From assembly GCA_949752745.1 (NCBI GenBank), contig OX457028.1:20197352-20261351 (forward strand): a stretch of 64,000 nucleotides of DNA, in the 5' to 3' direction. The translations under genes and the position numbers were made by a program. This DNA comes from Protula sp. h YS-2021. Taxonomy: Eukaryota; Annelida; Polychaeta; Sabellida; Serpulidae. Positions 34,301 to 45,900 of the stretch are shown piece by piece. The notes below the pieces were generated by a model. It was not told the DNA's origin and ran no database searches. It saw only the letters and a list, made by a program, of their open reading frames with translations. Numbering within the stretch: position 1 is the stretch's first letter; each line of letters starts with the position of its first letter.

Positions 34301-37300
34301 CCTAATCAACGTAACATAAGAGGTACCTCGGTGACCTTGACCTTCTGGGTCACGGTCAAGGTCAAAAACCGGAAGTTGGCTAGTATCTCGAAAACGGTTA
34401 GAGATAGAGTGATTTTGAGCTCATTTTCGACCCTTTGGGCCTAAACAACGTTACATAAGAGGTACCTCGGTGACCTTGACCTTCTGGGTCACGGTCAAGG
34501 TCAAAAGCCGGAAGTTGACTATTATCTCGAAAACAGTTAGAGTTAGAGCGATTTTGAGCTCATTTTCGACCCTTTGGGCCAAAAAGACCTTATATAAGAG
34601 GTACCTCGGTGATCTTGACCTCCTCCATCATGGTCGAGGTGAAAAACTATAAGTTGACCAGTATCTCAAAAACGGTTAGAAAACTGAATTTGATTTATTT
34701 GTGCCCAAATGAGGTTACATTATATTCACTTCGATGGCCTCGTTCAAGATAATAATCCGGAAGCTGACAATTATGTCGAAACACTGAAAAATGTGTCTTT
34801 GACCAAATATGTTGTGTCTCTGCCCTTGCAAGTGGGTACTTTTTCGCTACGTGTAGCGAAATTCGGTCTAGTTTATTATACCTTTTTGGCTTTTTTTTCA
34901 GCAGTTTTTCGCCAATTTCTACGAGTCTCCTCTGCTGGGAAATCAAAAGGTGGCACACTTAGTGTCGACCACAGGATCTTGACAGATTCCAAAATTTTGA
35001 CTTATGACGTCATCACCATCTTATTATAACACATTGTTTTTAAGCTAAATATCTCGAAAACGGTTGCAATCTTTTTCACAAAGAATTATTTGGCAGCCTA
35101 CTTGTTGATTGACCTAATTATGAAGTCACTTCTAATGCTGATTTCAATTCATTTCATACAGAAAAAAATTTACATCAATTTATTACAACTGCCCTGGCAA
35201 GTTAACACCCATTCACCTACTTCTAGCCAACAGTAGCTGGTTAAGATAGGGGACTACCTAAAGTACATTATCACAAAATTTGAAAGGACTTCAATCAAAA
35301 CTGTGGGAGAAGTTGACTGTCAAAAAAAAACAGCAAGGACACGTTTTTCCATTCAAAACAATGTTTAAAGGAACACAGGATTCAAACAAAATCTCAGCCT
35401 CGAAAAAGGGTTTTAAAGCCTCTGGAAAAGTTTTTTAAGAGTTTTAGGTTTTTCAAAGCCTTTAGGGGTTGTCTAAAAAAGGCATTTAGTGGTTTAGGGG
35501 TTCCGCTGTGAAGCCTGCAATTCATATTTTGGTAAATCTGACCAAAGGAAAAAGACACTCGGCGATATCTGCCCATCAGGAATTTCGCCCATCCAACATG
35601 CCTGATAGTCTGATCATTGAGTTAAATGAGGTAGAAGTGTGCCGCCCCTACCAGGTCCGGCCTTCTCGGGTTGTGAAGGGGGGGGGGTGGGGATTTACAC
35701 CGTGATTTGATTTTGTACAATGATTTGTATGCATTGACAATTCTTGCGAAAAAAAAAAAAAGAGAACAGATGATTGCCAGTAAAGACTGAGGTAAAATCA
35801 GTTAGGCTTAATAACAATGCCATTTATGTCCATTATGGTCAAAGTTTTAAGTTGGGCCGCATCGACAACACGTGGATGGTTGCAAAAAGGGAAAATCCCG
35901 GTTTGGAATCACAAATGCTACAACGTCGAAATAACTGACTCAAAAGTCATTCGGTCGATACAGTCCGTAGATATCATCGGTCATAAAACATTTAGTTCTG
36001 TGACCTCGGAGGCCCGCTTTTGTGATCACTGTGACGTTAGCCATGCAGGGTGATTAGCCAGGCAACATCCTGATGCAGCACTGAAGTGATTCACGAAAGC
36101 ACGGATGGGTTGTGCTCATTGATATTCTCAGCTCCAACCACTTAACAACGAAAGCATCCTTTTGTTTGATTTCGATTTTTTTTTAAACTTTGATTTCGAA
36201 AAAAAAAACTGTCTAATACAGAACCAACCTGCTGTGCGGATTCAGAAAGTTGAACGCGTGCAGACCACTGCTGTGGTTTAACATACATACAAACATGCAT
36301 TTATGCATAAATATACACATTACATTTCGAGGCACAAATGTACCCATCTGTAACATTAAAATAACAAAATCTTATTATTTTCTTTGTTCAACAGTTTCAA
36401 TGCATGCAAAATAGGACGACATCAAGGTTTGACTGCGGTATGTACCACGGTGCAAAAAAACAAGTTTGTCCAAGGACAAAGTCCCAGCTTACGAAAAGCA
36501 ATAAGACCAATTCCAGCGTGCATGAGCAAAGGAATTTTCCTGAAAAATTAGGCTTCAAAAGATGAGACGGCAAAGAGCTAGCTCAATAATTAATTTAGCA
36601 CCGGACCAGAACATAGACCGATAAATGCATACAAAGATTTCTTTCCCAGAAAAATGGGAGACAGATTTTTTGTATCTCTGGTAGACTGGATAGTCTGCCA
36701 TAGATACCTTCAAACAACGTTCGCATTTCGGATCGGTGCGCATATTTATGTAACTTGCCTTGATGCACGTTTCCTATTCAGACAAGTGCGCATGTTTATT
36801 TGATTTTGCGTAGATGCGCGGCTCCCATTTTGGAACAGTGCACGTTTATTTAACTTGCGTTGATGTGCGGTTCGCATTTCGGACGAGCGCCCATGTTTTT
36901 TTACCTTTTGTGGATGTGCGGTTCTCATTTCGGATCAGTGCACATGTTCATTTACCTTGTGTTGATGTGCGGTTCTTATTTCAGACTTTGTATAAGACTT
37001 TGTATTGTTCTTTGGATCCCTTTCAACTGCTATGGTCATATCGGGATCCCCCTGCCACATTATACTGAAATGGGGCATTCCAGCCCTCCTTCTAACCCTT
37101 ACATGTGGAGTGCCTCACAGGGTATCAAGGAGGAGTCCCAATTTTAAAGTCTTAGGTATGACCGGGGTTTGAACCCACGATCTTCCAGCATCGAGGCGGA
37201 CACTCTAACCACTAGGCCACCGAGGCTTATTTCGGATCAATGCGCATCTTTATTTACATTGTGTTGATGTGCGGTTCTTATTTCGGATCAGTGCGCATGT

Positions 37301-40300
37301 TTATTTACCTTGTGTTGATGTGCGGTTCTTATTCCATACCAATGCGCATGTTTATTTTACTTGCGTTGATGACCGGTACGAATTTTGGACAAGTGCACAA
37401 GTTTTCTTAGGATGCCTTGATGCGAGGTTCGCATTTCGGACCGGTTTGCATGTTTATTTAGCTTGCGTTGATGCACGGTGCTTATTTTGGACGTGTGCCT
37501 ATGTTAATTTAACTTGCGTGGGTGCGCGGTTTGCATTTTGGACCAGTGTGCATGTTTATTCAACTTGCGTTGATGAGCAGTTCGAATTTCGGACCATTGC
37601 GCATGTTTATTTAACTTGCGTTAATGCGGGGTTCGAATTTCGGACCACTGCGCATGTTTATTAAACTTGCGTTGATGCGCGGTGCTTATTTTAGGCCAGT
37701 GCAAATGTTTATTTAACTTACGTTGGCGCGTGGTTCGCATTTCGAACCACTGCGTATGTTTATTTAACGTGCGTCGACGCGCGGTTCTTATTTCAGGACA
37801 ATGCGCATATTTCTTTAACTTGAGTTGATGCGCTGTTCTTATTCTGGACCAGTGCGCATGTTTATTTAAGTTGCCTTGATGCGCAGTTCTTATTTTGAAT
37901 AGTGCGCATGTTATTTAAGTTGCGTTAATGGGCAGTTCGCATTTCGAAACAGTGCGCATGTTTATTTAACTTGCGTTGATGCACGGTGCTTATTTTGGTC
38001 CAGTGTGCTTGATTATTTAGCTTGTGCTGATGTGCGGTTCGCATTTTGGACCATTGCGCATATTTATTTAACTTGTGTTGATGATCGGTACTTATTTTGG
38101 ACCGGTGCAAATGTTTATTTAACTTACGCTTATGTGCGGTTCGCAATTCGGACCAGTATGCATGTTTATTTAATTTGCGTTGATACCCGGTTCGCATTTT
38201 GGACCAGTATACCTGTTTCTTTAGGTTGCGTTGATGCGCAGTTCGCATTTTGGGATCAGTGAGCAGGTTCATGTAACTTGCGTTGACGCGCGATTTGCAT
38301 TTCGGACCAGAAAGCATGTTTATTAAGTCCTGTCGATGCCCGACTCTTATGTCTATTCAACTGGCGTCGATTCATGGTTCTTTCTTCGGACCACTGCGCA
38401 TGTTTATTTAACTTGCGTTGATGCGCGGTTCTCATTTCAGACCAGTGCGCATATTTATTTAACTTGCGTTGATGCGCGGTTCGCATTTCGGACCACTGCG
38501 CATGTTTATTTAATTTGCCTCGATGTGCGGTTCGCATTTCGGACCAGTGCGCATGTTTCTTTAGGCTGCGTTGACGCGGTTCGCATTTCGGACCACTTCG
38601 CATGTCTATTCAACTTACGTCGAAGCGTAGTTCTTTTTTCGGACCAGTGCGCATGTTTATTTAACTTGCGTTGATGCGCGGTGCTTATTTTTGACCAGTT
38701 CGCATCTTTATTTATCTTCCGTCGATGCGCAGTTCACATTTCGGACCAAGTGCGCATGTTTATTTAACTTGCATCGATGTGCAGTACTTAATTTGGACTA
38801 CTGCGAATATTTATTTAACTTGCGTCGATGTGCGGTTGTTAAATCTGACTACTGCGCAAGTTCATTTAACTTGCGTTTATGCGCTGTAGGAGGAGATTTA
38901 TTCAATTTTTTTTTCAAAAATTCCGAAAAAAAATTCAAAAGTTTTCCAATTCACTCAAAAAACACAAGCCGTATGCATGATCCCCTAGAGACGGCTCATA
39001 AATAAAATAAATGAAATCTGATAAAAACTGTAGGAGGCAATGCATTTTGATTTTTTTCTTCAAAAATTCTCTGATCGACTGAAAAAGACAGGCCATATTC
39101 ACGACATCCTAATCATGCCTCAGCCCCAAAATAAATGATGTTTGATCAAAACTGCAGGAGAAAATGCATTTTGAGGTATTTTCATCGAAAAAATTTCCAC
39201 CGAAATCAAAAATTCCCAAGTCGAGTCAAATAGCACAAGCCGTATGCGAGACCTACCTAAGGATGCCTCATAGCAAAAATAAATGAAATCGGATAAAAAC
39301 TGCAGGAGGGAATGCATTTTGAAGTTTTTTTCTTCAAAAACTCCCTAAAAATACAAACATTGCCCGATCGACTAAAAAGCACAAGCCGTCTGCACTCACA
39401 TCAAAAATAAATGACATCGAATCAAAATTGTAGGGGTAGATGCATTTTGAATTATTTTCGAAATTTTTGCTAAAAAATACAAACTAAAAAAGCACAAGCC
39501 GTATGCACGACCCTTTAGGGGTGCCTCATACCAAAAATAAATGACATCGGGTCAAAAATGTAAGAGGAGATACATTTTAAAATTTATTTAAAAATCCCCA
39601 AAAATTAAAAAATCACCCGATCGACTAAAAAAAGCACAAGCCGTATGCACGACCGCTTAGGAATGCCTCACACCAAAAATAAATGACATCGAATCAAAAT
39701 TGTAGGAGTAGATGCATTTTTTTCAAAATTTTTCCTTAAAAAAATCCACAAAAATACAAAAATTGTCCGATCGACTAAAAAAGCACAAGCCGTATGCACG
39801 ACCCTTTGGGGGTGCCTCATACCAAAAATAAATGACATCGGGTCAAAAATGTAGGAGGAGATACATTTTAATTTTTTTTCTTTAAAAATTCCCCAAAAAT
39901 TCAAAAATCACCCGATCGACTAGAAAAGCACAAGCCGTATGCATGACCCCTTAGGGATGCCTCACACCAAAAATAAATGACATCGGATCAAAATTGTAGG
40001 AGGAGATGCATTTTGAAACAAAGTTTACAGCGAACTAGCTAACTAACTAACTAACGGACGCCATCCGCAGACCGATAGGAATACCCCAGCTTACGTGTAA
40101 CGTAAGCTGGGCTAAAAATGGTGTTAACCTTGCGATGTCCTTTTCCCAATAACATCCTCACAGATATATCGAATGACAATTTATACAATTAATTTCAGCC
40201 TTGTTTTTTAACAGAAGCATTATACAAACCAGCAGCAGGAGGTCCGATGAGGTTGGCGATACCCTCAGCTAGCATGACAATACCGTAGGCGTTGGTGAGA

Positions 40301-42525
40301 CGGTCCATACCTAGCAACTGTACAAGTATAATGGTGGTCAGCGCGTAGTTGGCACTGATGAAGAACCCGTATGCTGCGGTGAATATACACAGTTGTGAAT
40401 ACGTCTCCATCCAGGGTACAAGAATCGTCACTATACCTGGTCATAACATCATAGAAAATACAGTAAAAAAAATTGATTAAAACCAACATGGCCGGTCCAT
40501 GAAACCACGCTGATTAAAGTGATTTGTCGGTTTAACCTAAATTTATCACTTGGGATTCTATAACCTGGGTCTGCCCACGGACGTTGGGTTAAGCATATAG
40601 TATGTTGGGTCAACCGCTAATAGTTTAAGTGGGCTTTTGAAAAGATAATAGAAAATATATACAGCTGTGATTATGTCCCTTTCGACGGAAGAGTGAAGGT
40701 CACTCTGCCTTATGATAATACAAGAGCTATCACACGCTGTAAAACAGGCTTCTTTTGTCATTTTGATCTGATTTATCATGCAAAAACAGAGGTCACAAAA
40801 GCTTAAATCATTATAATCGGCTACTTTGACATATATATATGTTACAGGATATCTGTGTAATCAGCGGGTTTCATATTCTCCGCTAAACTTTCCAGCGGTT
40901 TCATGAAACCGCTGAACTTGGAGCATTCTGTTACATAGATTCGCTGGTGTTTCTGGGGATCTGTGTAATATGAAAGCTAAGCAGGCTGAGGTCCGGGAAA
41001 GACCAAATAAGCAATCAATGTGAAAGCAGTTTAGTAATGCTTTAGTGGCCTGAGTAGTAATTTGAGTTTTTACTGCAGTTGTTTGAATGAAAATAAAATC
41101 TTTAATATCACATCTATGTAAATTGCAATAACTGTGAACTGCAATTAAACATTTTTAGGTTTATTCAATAGTAACGCTTCAAATGCCTGAGTAGCTGTGT
41201 GAAGGGCAATGGCAGTAGTCCACGGCAGATTGACTCAACTGGAATAAATTGCAATTCATGTCAACTGCAATTGCTGCTTATTGATATCGAAAATTGATGT
41301 GTGGAAATTTTGACTTATTACCTTTTGCCTGTGTGTTGTGACTGTAAAGTAAACAACATATTGATTGTAGCTTTGATTAGCTGTAAACTGTTACTAAAAT
41401 AGTGATCGTGAAGAATGATAGAGTACTGAACGTTGATTCTAGTTGCTGCACAGCAGAAAGAAGTAAAATGATTGAAAACTTGAGATAAGAAGTTTCTGTA
41501 TCAAAAGAAACCATTTCAGTGATTTCATGTAATAACTGGCCGTTCATTTCATGAAAGTGCCGGAAATTTTAGTGGTTTCCCGAAACCGCTGGCGGTCGCA
41601 GCGATTTCATGATCTCCTGTAACATATATATATAGACGATTTATTGCGACTCGTGTCAATTTGGAGTGTTTTGAATGTAGAAAGGCCATGTCACGATGCG
41701 TCCCTGGTAAAATCTAATGCAGTGCTTGTCTGAAGACTCATAAATACGACACACTGCAGCGCAGTATCTCACTTTCCTCATCTTTAATATTTCAACTCAA
41801 AAAAAAAAAAAAAACTTGAGATAATAAACTCGAAGTGTGTTTTTAAGTTATTTTTTATAATAACGCCAGACACAGTAAATGGACATTATTATTAGCGACA
41901 CCACTTCATTATGGTTGAAAAGGGTCACAAATTAAAAGTTACACTTAGTTGTTGAAAAAAATGACGAATCAGCAGCGAAAGCTACGCATAAGGAAGTGTC
42001 ACAATTTAAACAAGTTTATAGAGTGTATGTCACCTCATACACCAGTGAATTGAGACACTATGTTATGTGCAATACATCGCAGAAGGCGACCCTGTTAAAC
42101 CGCACCAACCACATGTATCGCGGAGACCATGAAATGGGTGTAGGCCAACTGACCACCGGACAAGTGACTACCAGTCAAACTGGCCACCCGTGAAATCAAA
42201 TGAACATTTCTGAATATATTTACATATTTCTTATATCCACAAATAATAGAGTTAATAAAATGCCATGTATATGCCATTTCTCCTTGTTTTATATACCATT
42301 TCAACTTTGTTTCTGGGACTTAATCCAAGGGTTACGAAAGTGACATCTTCCTGCCTCTTTTCCTTTACAGCAGCAAAAAAACATCGTCAGTCTGCAGAAC
42401 TGAAAAACTGCAGTACAAAATCCTAATCCGCCTTTATTATCTGGAATTTGGTAGAAAAGAAAGGTAAGGACTCCCATTTAATCCCCCAAATCCTCCCATA
42501 CTAGCCATAGATAAAAATGGTTCAC

Positions 42526-42581
<56 letters not shown>

Positions 42582-42907
42582 GACGACGAAGAAGAAGAAG
42601 AAGAATAAGAATAATAATAACTAGAGCAGTGTGCAAACCGACATATTCCACCCAGGCTCCCATCAGTTAAACACGGCCATCAATAGTTGAAATTTTCCAA
42701 GTCCAGGTGGTCCATTTTCTTTGGACGAACCTTGCCCATTTACAATACCGATCTGTGTTTGTTCCCATAGAAGCTACTTACCAAGTTTCATTAAAATCCT
42801 TGCAGGAGTTTTTAAGTTATCGTGTTAACAAGCTCTTGATGACAGAACCACCGACAGACCGACAGACACGCGCGGTCGATCGCATATATTCCCCCATGTG
42901 GGGAATA

Positions 42908-42993
<86 letters not shown>

Positions 42994-45900
42994 TAATAAT
43001 AATAATAATGATGGTCAGACGGACAGACAGACGGACAGACCGAAAAGCTCAAAACTATATCCCTCCGTTATGCGGGGGACAATTTAGTTCTCGCCAGTTT
43101 TTGCCGATCACCAAAAAAATAACAGGCAGCTACTGATGTCTGCTTCTTTGATTCACAATTTTAAGACGGTTAGATTATACCGCAAGCGTTAGTTAAGATT
43201 TTACTGAGATATTGGTTTTTTGCCAAAATTTCCGGCAATTTCTTCGAATTAAGAAAAATACTGAAAGCCAGGTAAGTACCACTGACCGCTCTATTTAACT
43301 AAAATTATTCAAGAAAGTAAGGCAATTTCTCTGTTGTGAGTGGAGATTTCACTGATTTTTTTACGAATATTTCCGCTAATTTTTGGCGAATCACCAAAAA
43401 AAAAAGGTAATGGGCAGGCAGGGAGTGAATGCCTGTCACGTTTACCTTAAAAAATTGTTGTTCGATCCCATTTTTTAAACTTAAAAACGTATATACGCAC
43501 ATACTTCAATGACTGCTACAACCCCTACTTCTGTAGAAGCTGGGGCTAAAAATAATGAACTTGGTCAACTTAACCTACCAACAACATCAGGCTATGTAAG
43601 ATAATAAACTAATGGCTCAATTACCCTGAATCAACTTACCCCATGACTGGGGTAAGCTGTGCAAATTCACCACCTGAAATTAAAGGACTACCAATCGTAC
43701 GCTGTAAGCTGTAACCACCCACTGACGGTACACATATGTGGCGCGTGTGATGTAGTTTGTCATATTCATAACATATCTGTGAATTCTTTTTTTTTTCTTT
43801 TGAGCAATAAAAAAAAAAAAACAAAAATGAAAAGCGGATCAACATACCCCGGCTTCCCCTACCTTGTGTGCACTTTTCTTTTGTGTGCAAAATCTGAATC
43901 TTTTGAAACAAGCCCTTAGAGTTGTAACAGCAAAGTAATTGAAATATAACCAAATATGTTTTCATTTGTTGATGGCTGCTTGTCCGGGTTTTTTGCATTC
44001 ATTTGGTAGCCGGCTGTCCGGTAGACAATAGTCCGGTGGCCTTTTGTTATGAACACCCTCGCAATATACCAACTGCATACACCAAAATTCGGAATTTCAT
44101 ACCTACCGCCCCCCCCCCCCCAATCCCGTACGCAGAATGTGATGTCACCAATTGACTTTTATATTATCATAGCTCTAATCCCCTCCCCCCTCCCCCATCC
44201 ACACACCCTCCGTGCATAAGTACTTCACAGATGATCATCACGGCCTTTCAAATTAATGTGAACGAAACAGTGACGTTATCACATGCTCAAAAATGCTGTA
44301 ACCCATGAATCTAGGACGGTAACTGGTTCAGCTCAAACTATTATTGATCATTAAAATTTGTTCAAACTCTCCGCACTTGACAGAGCGCGAAGTTGATATT
44401 TATGCTTTGTGAAATCCTTTAAGTCATAGCGATTATGTACTTGAACATACATTAATGATAAAAGTAAATCATCAAGCTCCTGGTTGCGAAAACAATGGCT
44501 TTTTATAGGTCAAAAAAGCAGGCCAAATTTTCGTTACCTTACTAAGATCAGCTAACGTAAGAATAGTTCAGGTCTCCGTTTTTTTTTCTTTTTTTGGTGT
44601 CTATATGTCTGTCTGCCCCCCCCCCCCCCCCCCCGTTTTTGTCTGTGTGTTTCACACTTTATCATTGTTGCATATATCTGTTCTTCAACACAGTACTCTC
44701 TATCTTTCTACATCTCTGTTCCATCAGTTTCACATTCAGTTTTTTTTTGCGATTTTTTTAACAACTCGATAACGGAACTGAAGAAACTAAACGACTTGTT
44801 TGAAAGAGAAAATGTATGCAGTTACCTGCAATAGATGTAATGACGTTGTACAGATGTACCGCGTTGACCTTTGGAAAATCGCCGATCCACCCAAGTACCA
44901 CCTGACCGACAGTACTCGTTATTCCAATCAGCGAGACCAGAAATGAGGCTCTGACCACACCAACCTCCATGTCTTTCGCTTTATCGTGGGTGAAGACATA
45001 AGGTACGTCATATGCTAAATAGAGGAGGAAACACGAGAGGCAGAAGTATAAGAAAACACCACTGCGGAATATGGAGACGTGGAGCATGCGCCGGAAAGTG
45101 TTCTTCACTTCCCGTGACAATTTGAGAAAATTGCAAACTGCGACGCGCTGGAACAGATCTGATGTACTTTCTTGCTCATAATTCATGGCTATATTGGGGC
45201 AACTCGCCGCCTTCCTAGCCGCAATCGGTCGCGTCCGCATTAAGCTGCCGCGATAGAATATATCCTTTCGATACATAGGTAACAGTTGATCGAAGTCAGA
45301 ACGAGTGATTTTCGATATCTTTCGTTTAGGTCTCAAAGTGCCTGACAGGAATCCGTCGCTGGCTAGCAAATCTGCCTGGCCAATGCTCAAGCTATGCTGG
45401 ACTGTGTCTGGGTGAGGGTTCGTCAAGCGTTGGTGAGATCCTTCTGATTCGCTGTATAACGCGCCATGATTTGCCATCCCACGCCCCGCGCCAATGTCGC
45501 TCAGGCTGTGATAGTGATAGAACTTATCGAGCAGACCATGCTCCATCAGTACCTCGTGTAACGTCTTACCCTCTTGACTGGCCTGGGTTAGGGCTTCCAT
45601 TGAATTGGGGTACAGCGGTTCCAACTCCTGTTTCATAAAGGTAGGGAAATGTATAAGGGAATGCGTAACCGGCTCGTCCAGTAACCGGTCTACTTTTGGT
45701 TGCAATGATTTTCCGTTAGTGTTAAATGCATTCAAGTGGCATTCCTTGGCCTTGTCGAAACTTGCATATCTTGAGCTCACGCGTGAGAATTTGTTCTGAT
45801 TCTCAAGAAATCGACGCTTCTGACGTTCTAGTTTCGGTGACGTCAGAGGCCTAAACACGGTACTCGCCACCACAATGTTGAACATAATTCCGCCAATGAT

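Larger units (their letters stand above)
36461..40115. mobile_element. 3.65-kb hairpin-ended element with satellite, SINE and about 145-bp monomers
   Basis: Left end: TTTGTCCAAGGACAAA (36,465-36,480) and CCCAGCTTACG (36,483-36,493). Right end: the hairpin CCCAGCTTACG/TGTAA/CGTAAGCTGGG (40,085-40,111) followed by CTAA. The right arm is the exact inverse of the left CCCAGCTTACG. Inside are the 51-bp satellite, an inserted SINE and an array of about 145-bp monomers. I infer a non-autonomous Helitron/Helentron-like mobile unit. The unique intron between 34,872 and 36,460 shows nothing I can name. Confidence 0.6.

Noticed and set aside
37141..37225. Apparent tRNA gene
   Set aside because: Box A and box B are present, but the sequence lacks a proper acceptor stem and continues into a SINE body with target duplication.
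36814..38674. Similar long open frames in the second satellite array
   Set aside because: Same satellite, same explanation; they are also broken by a SINE insertion.
42707..43087. ORF with a poly-Asn tract
   Set aside because: It is an AAT microsatellite read in frame; the complementary strand gives poly-Tyr.
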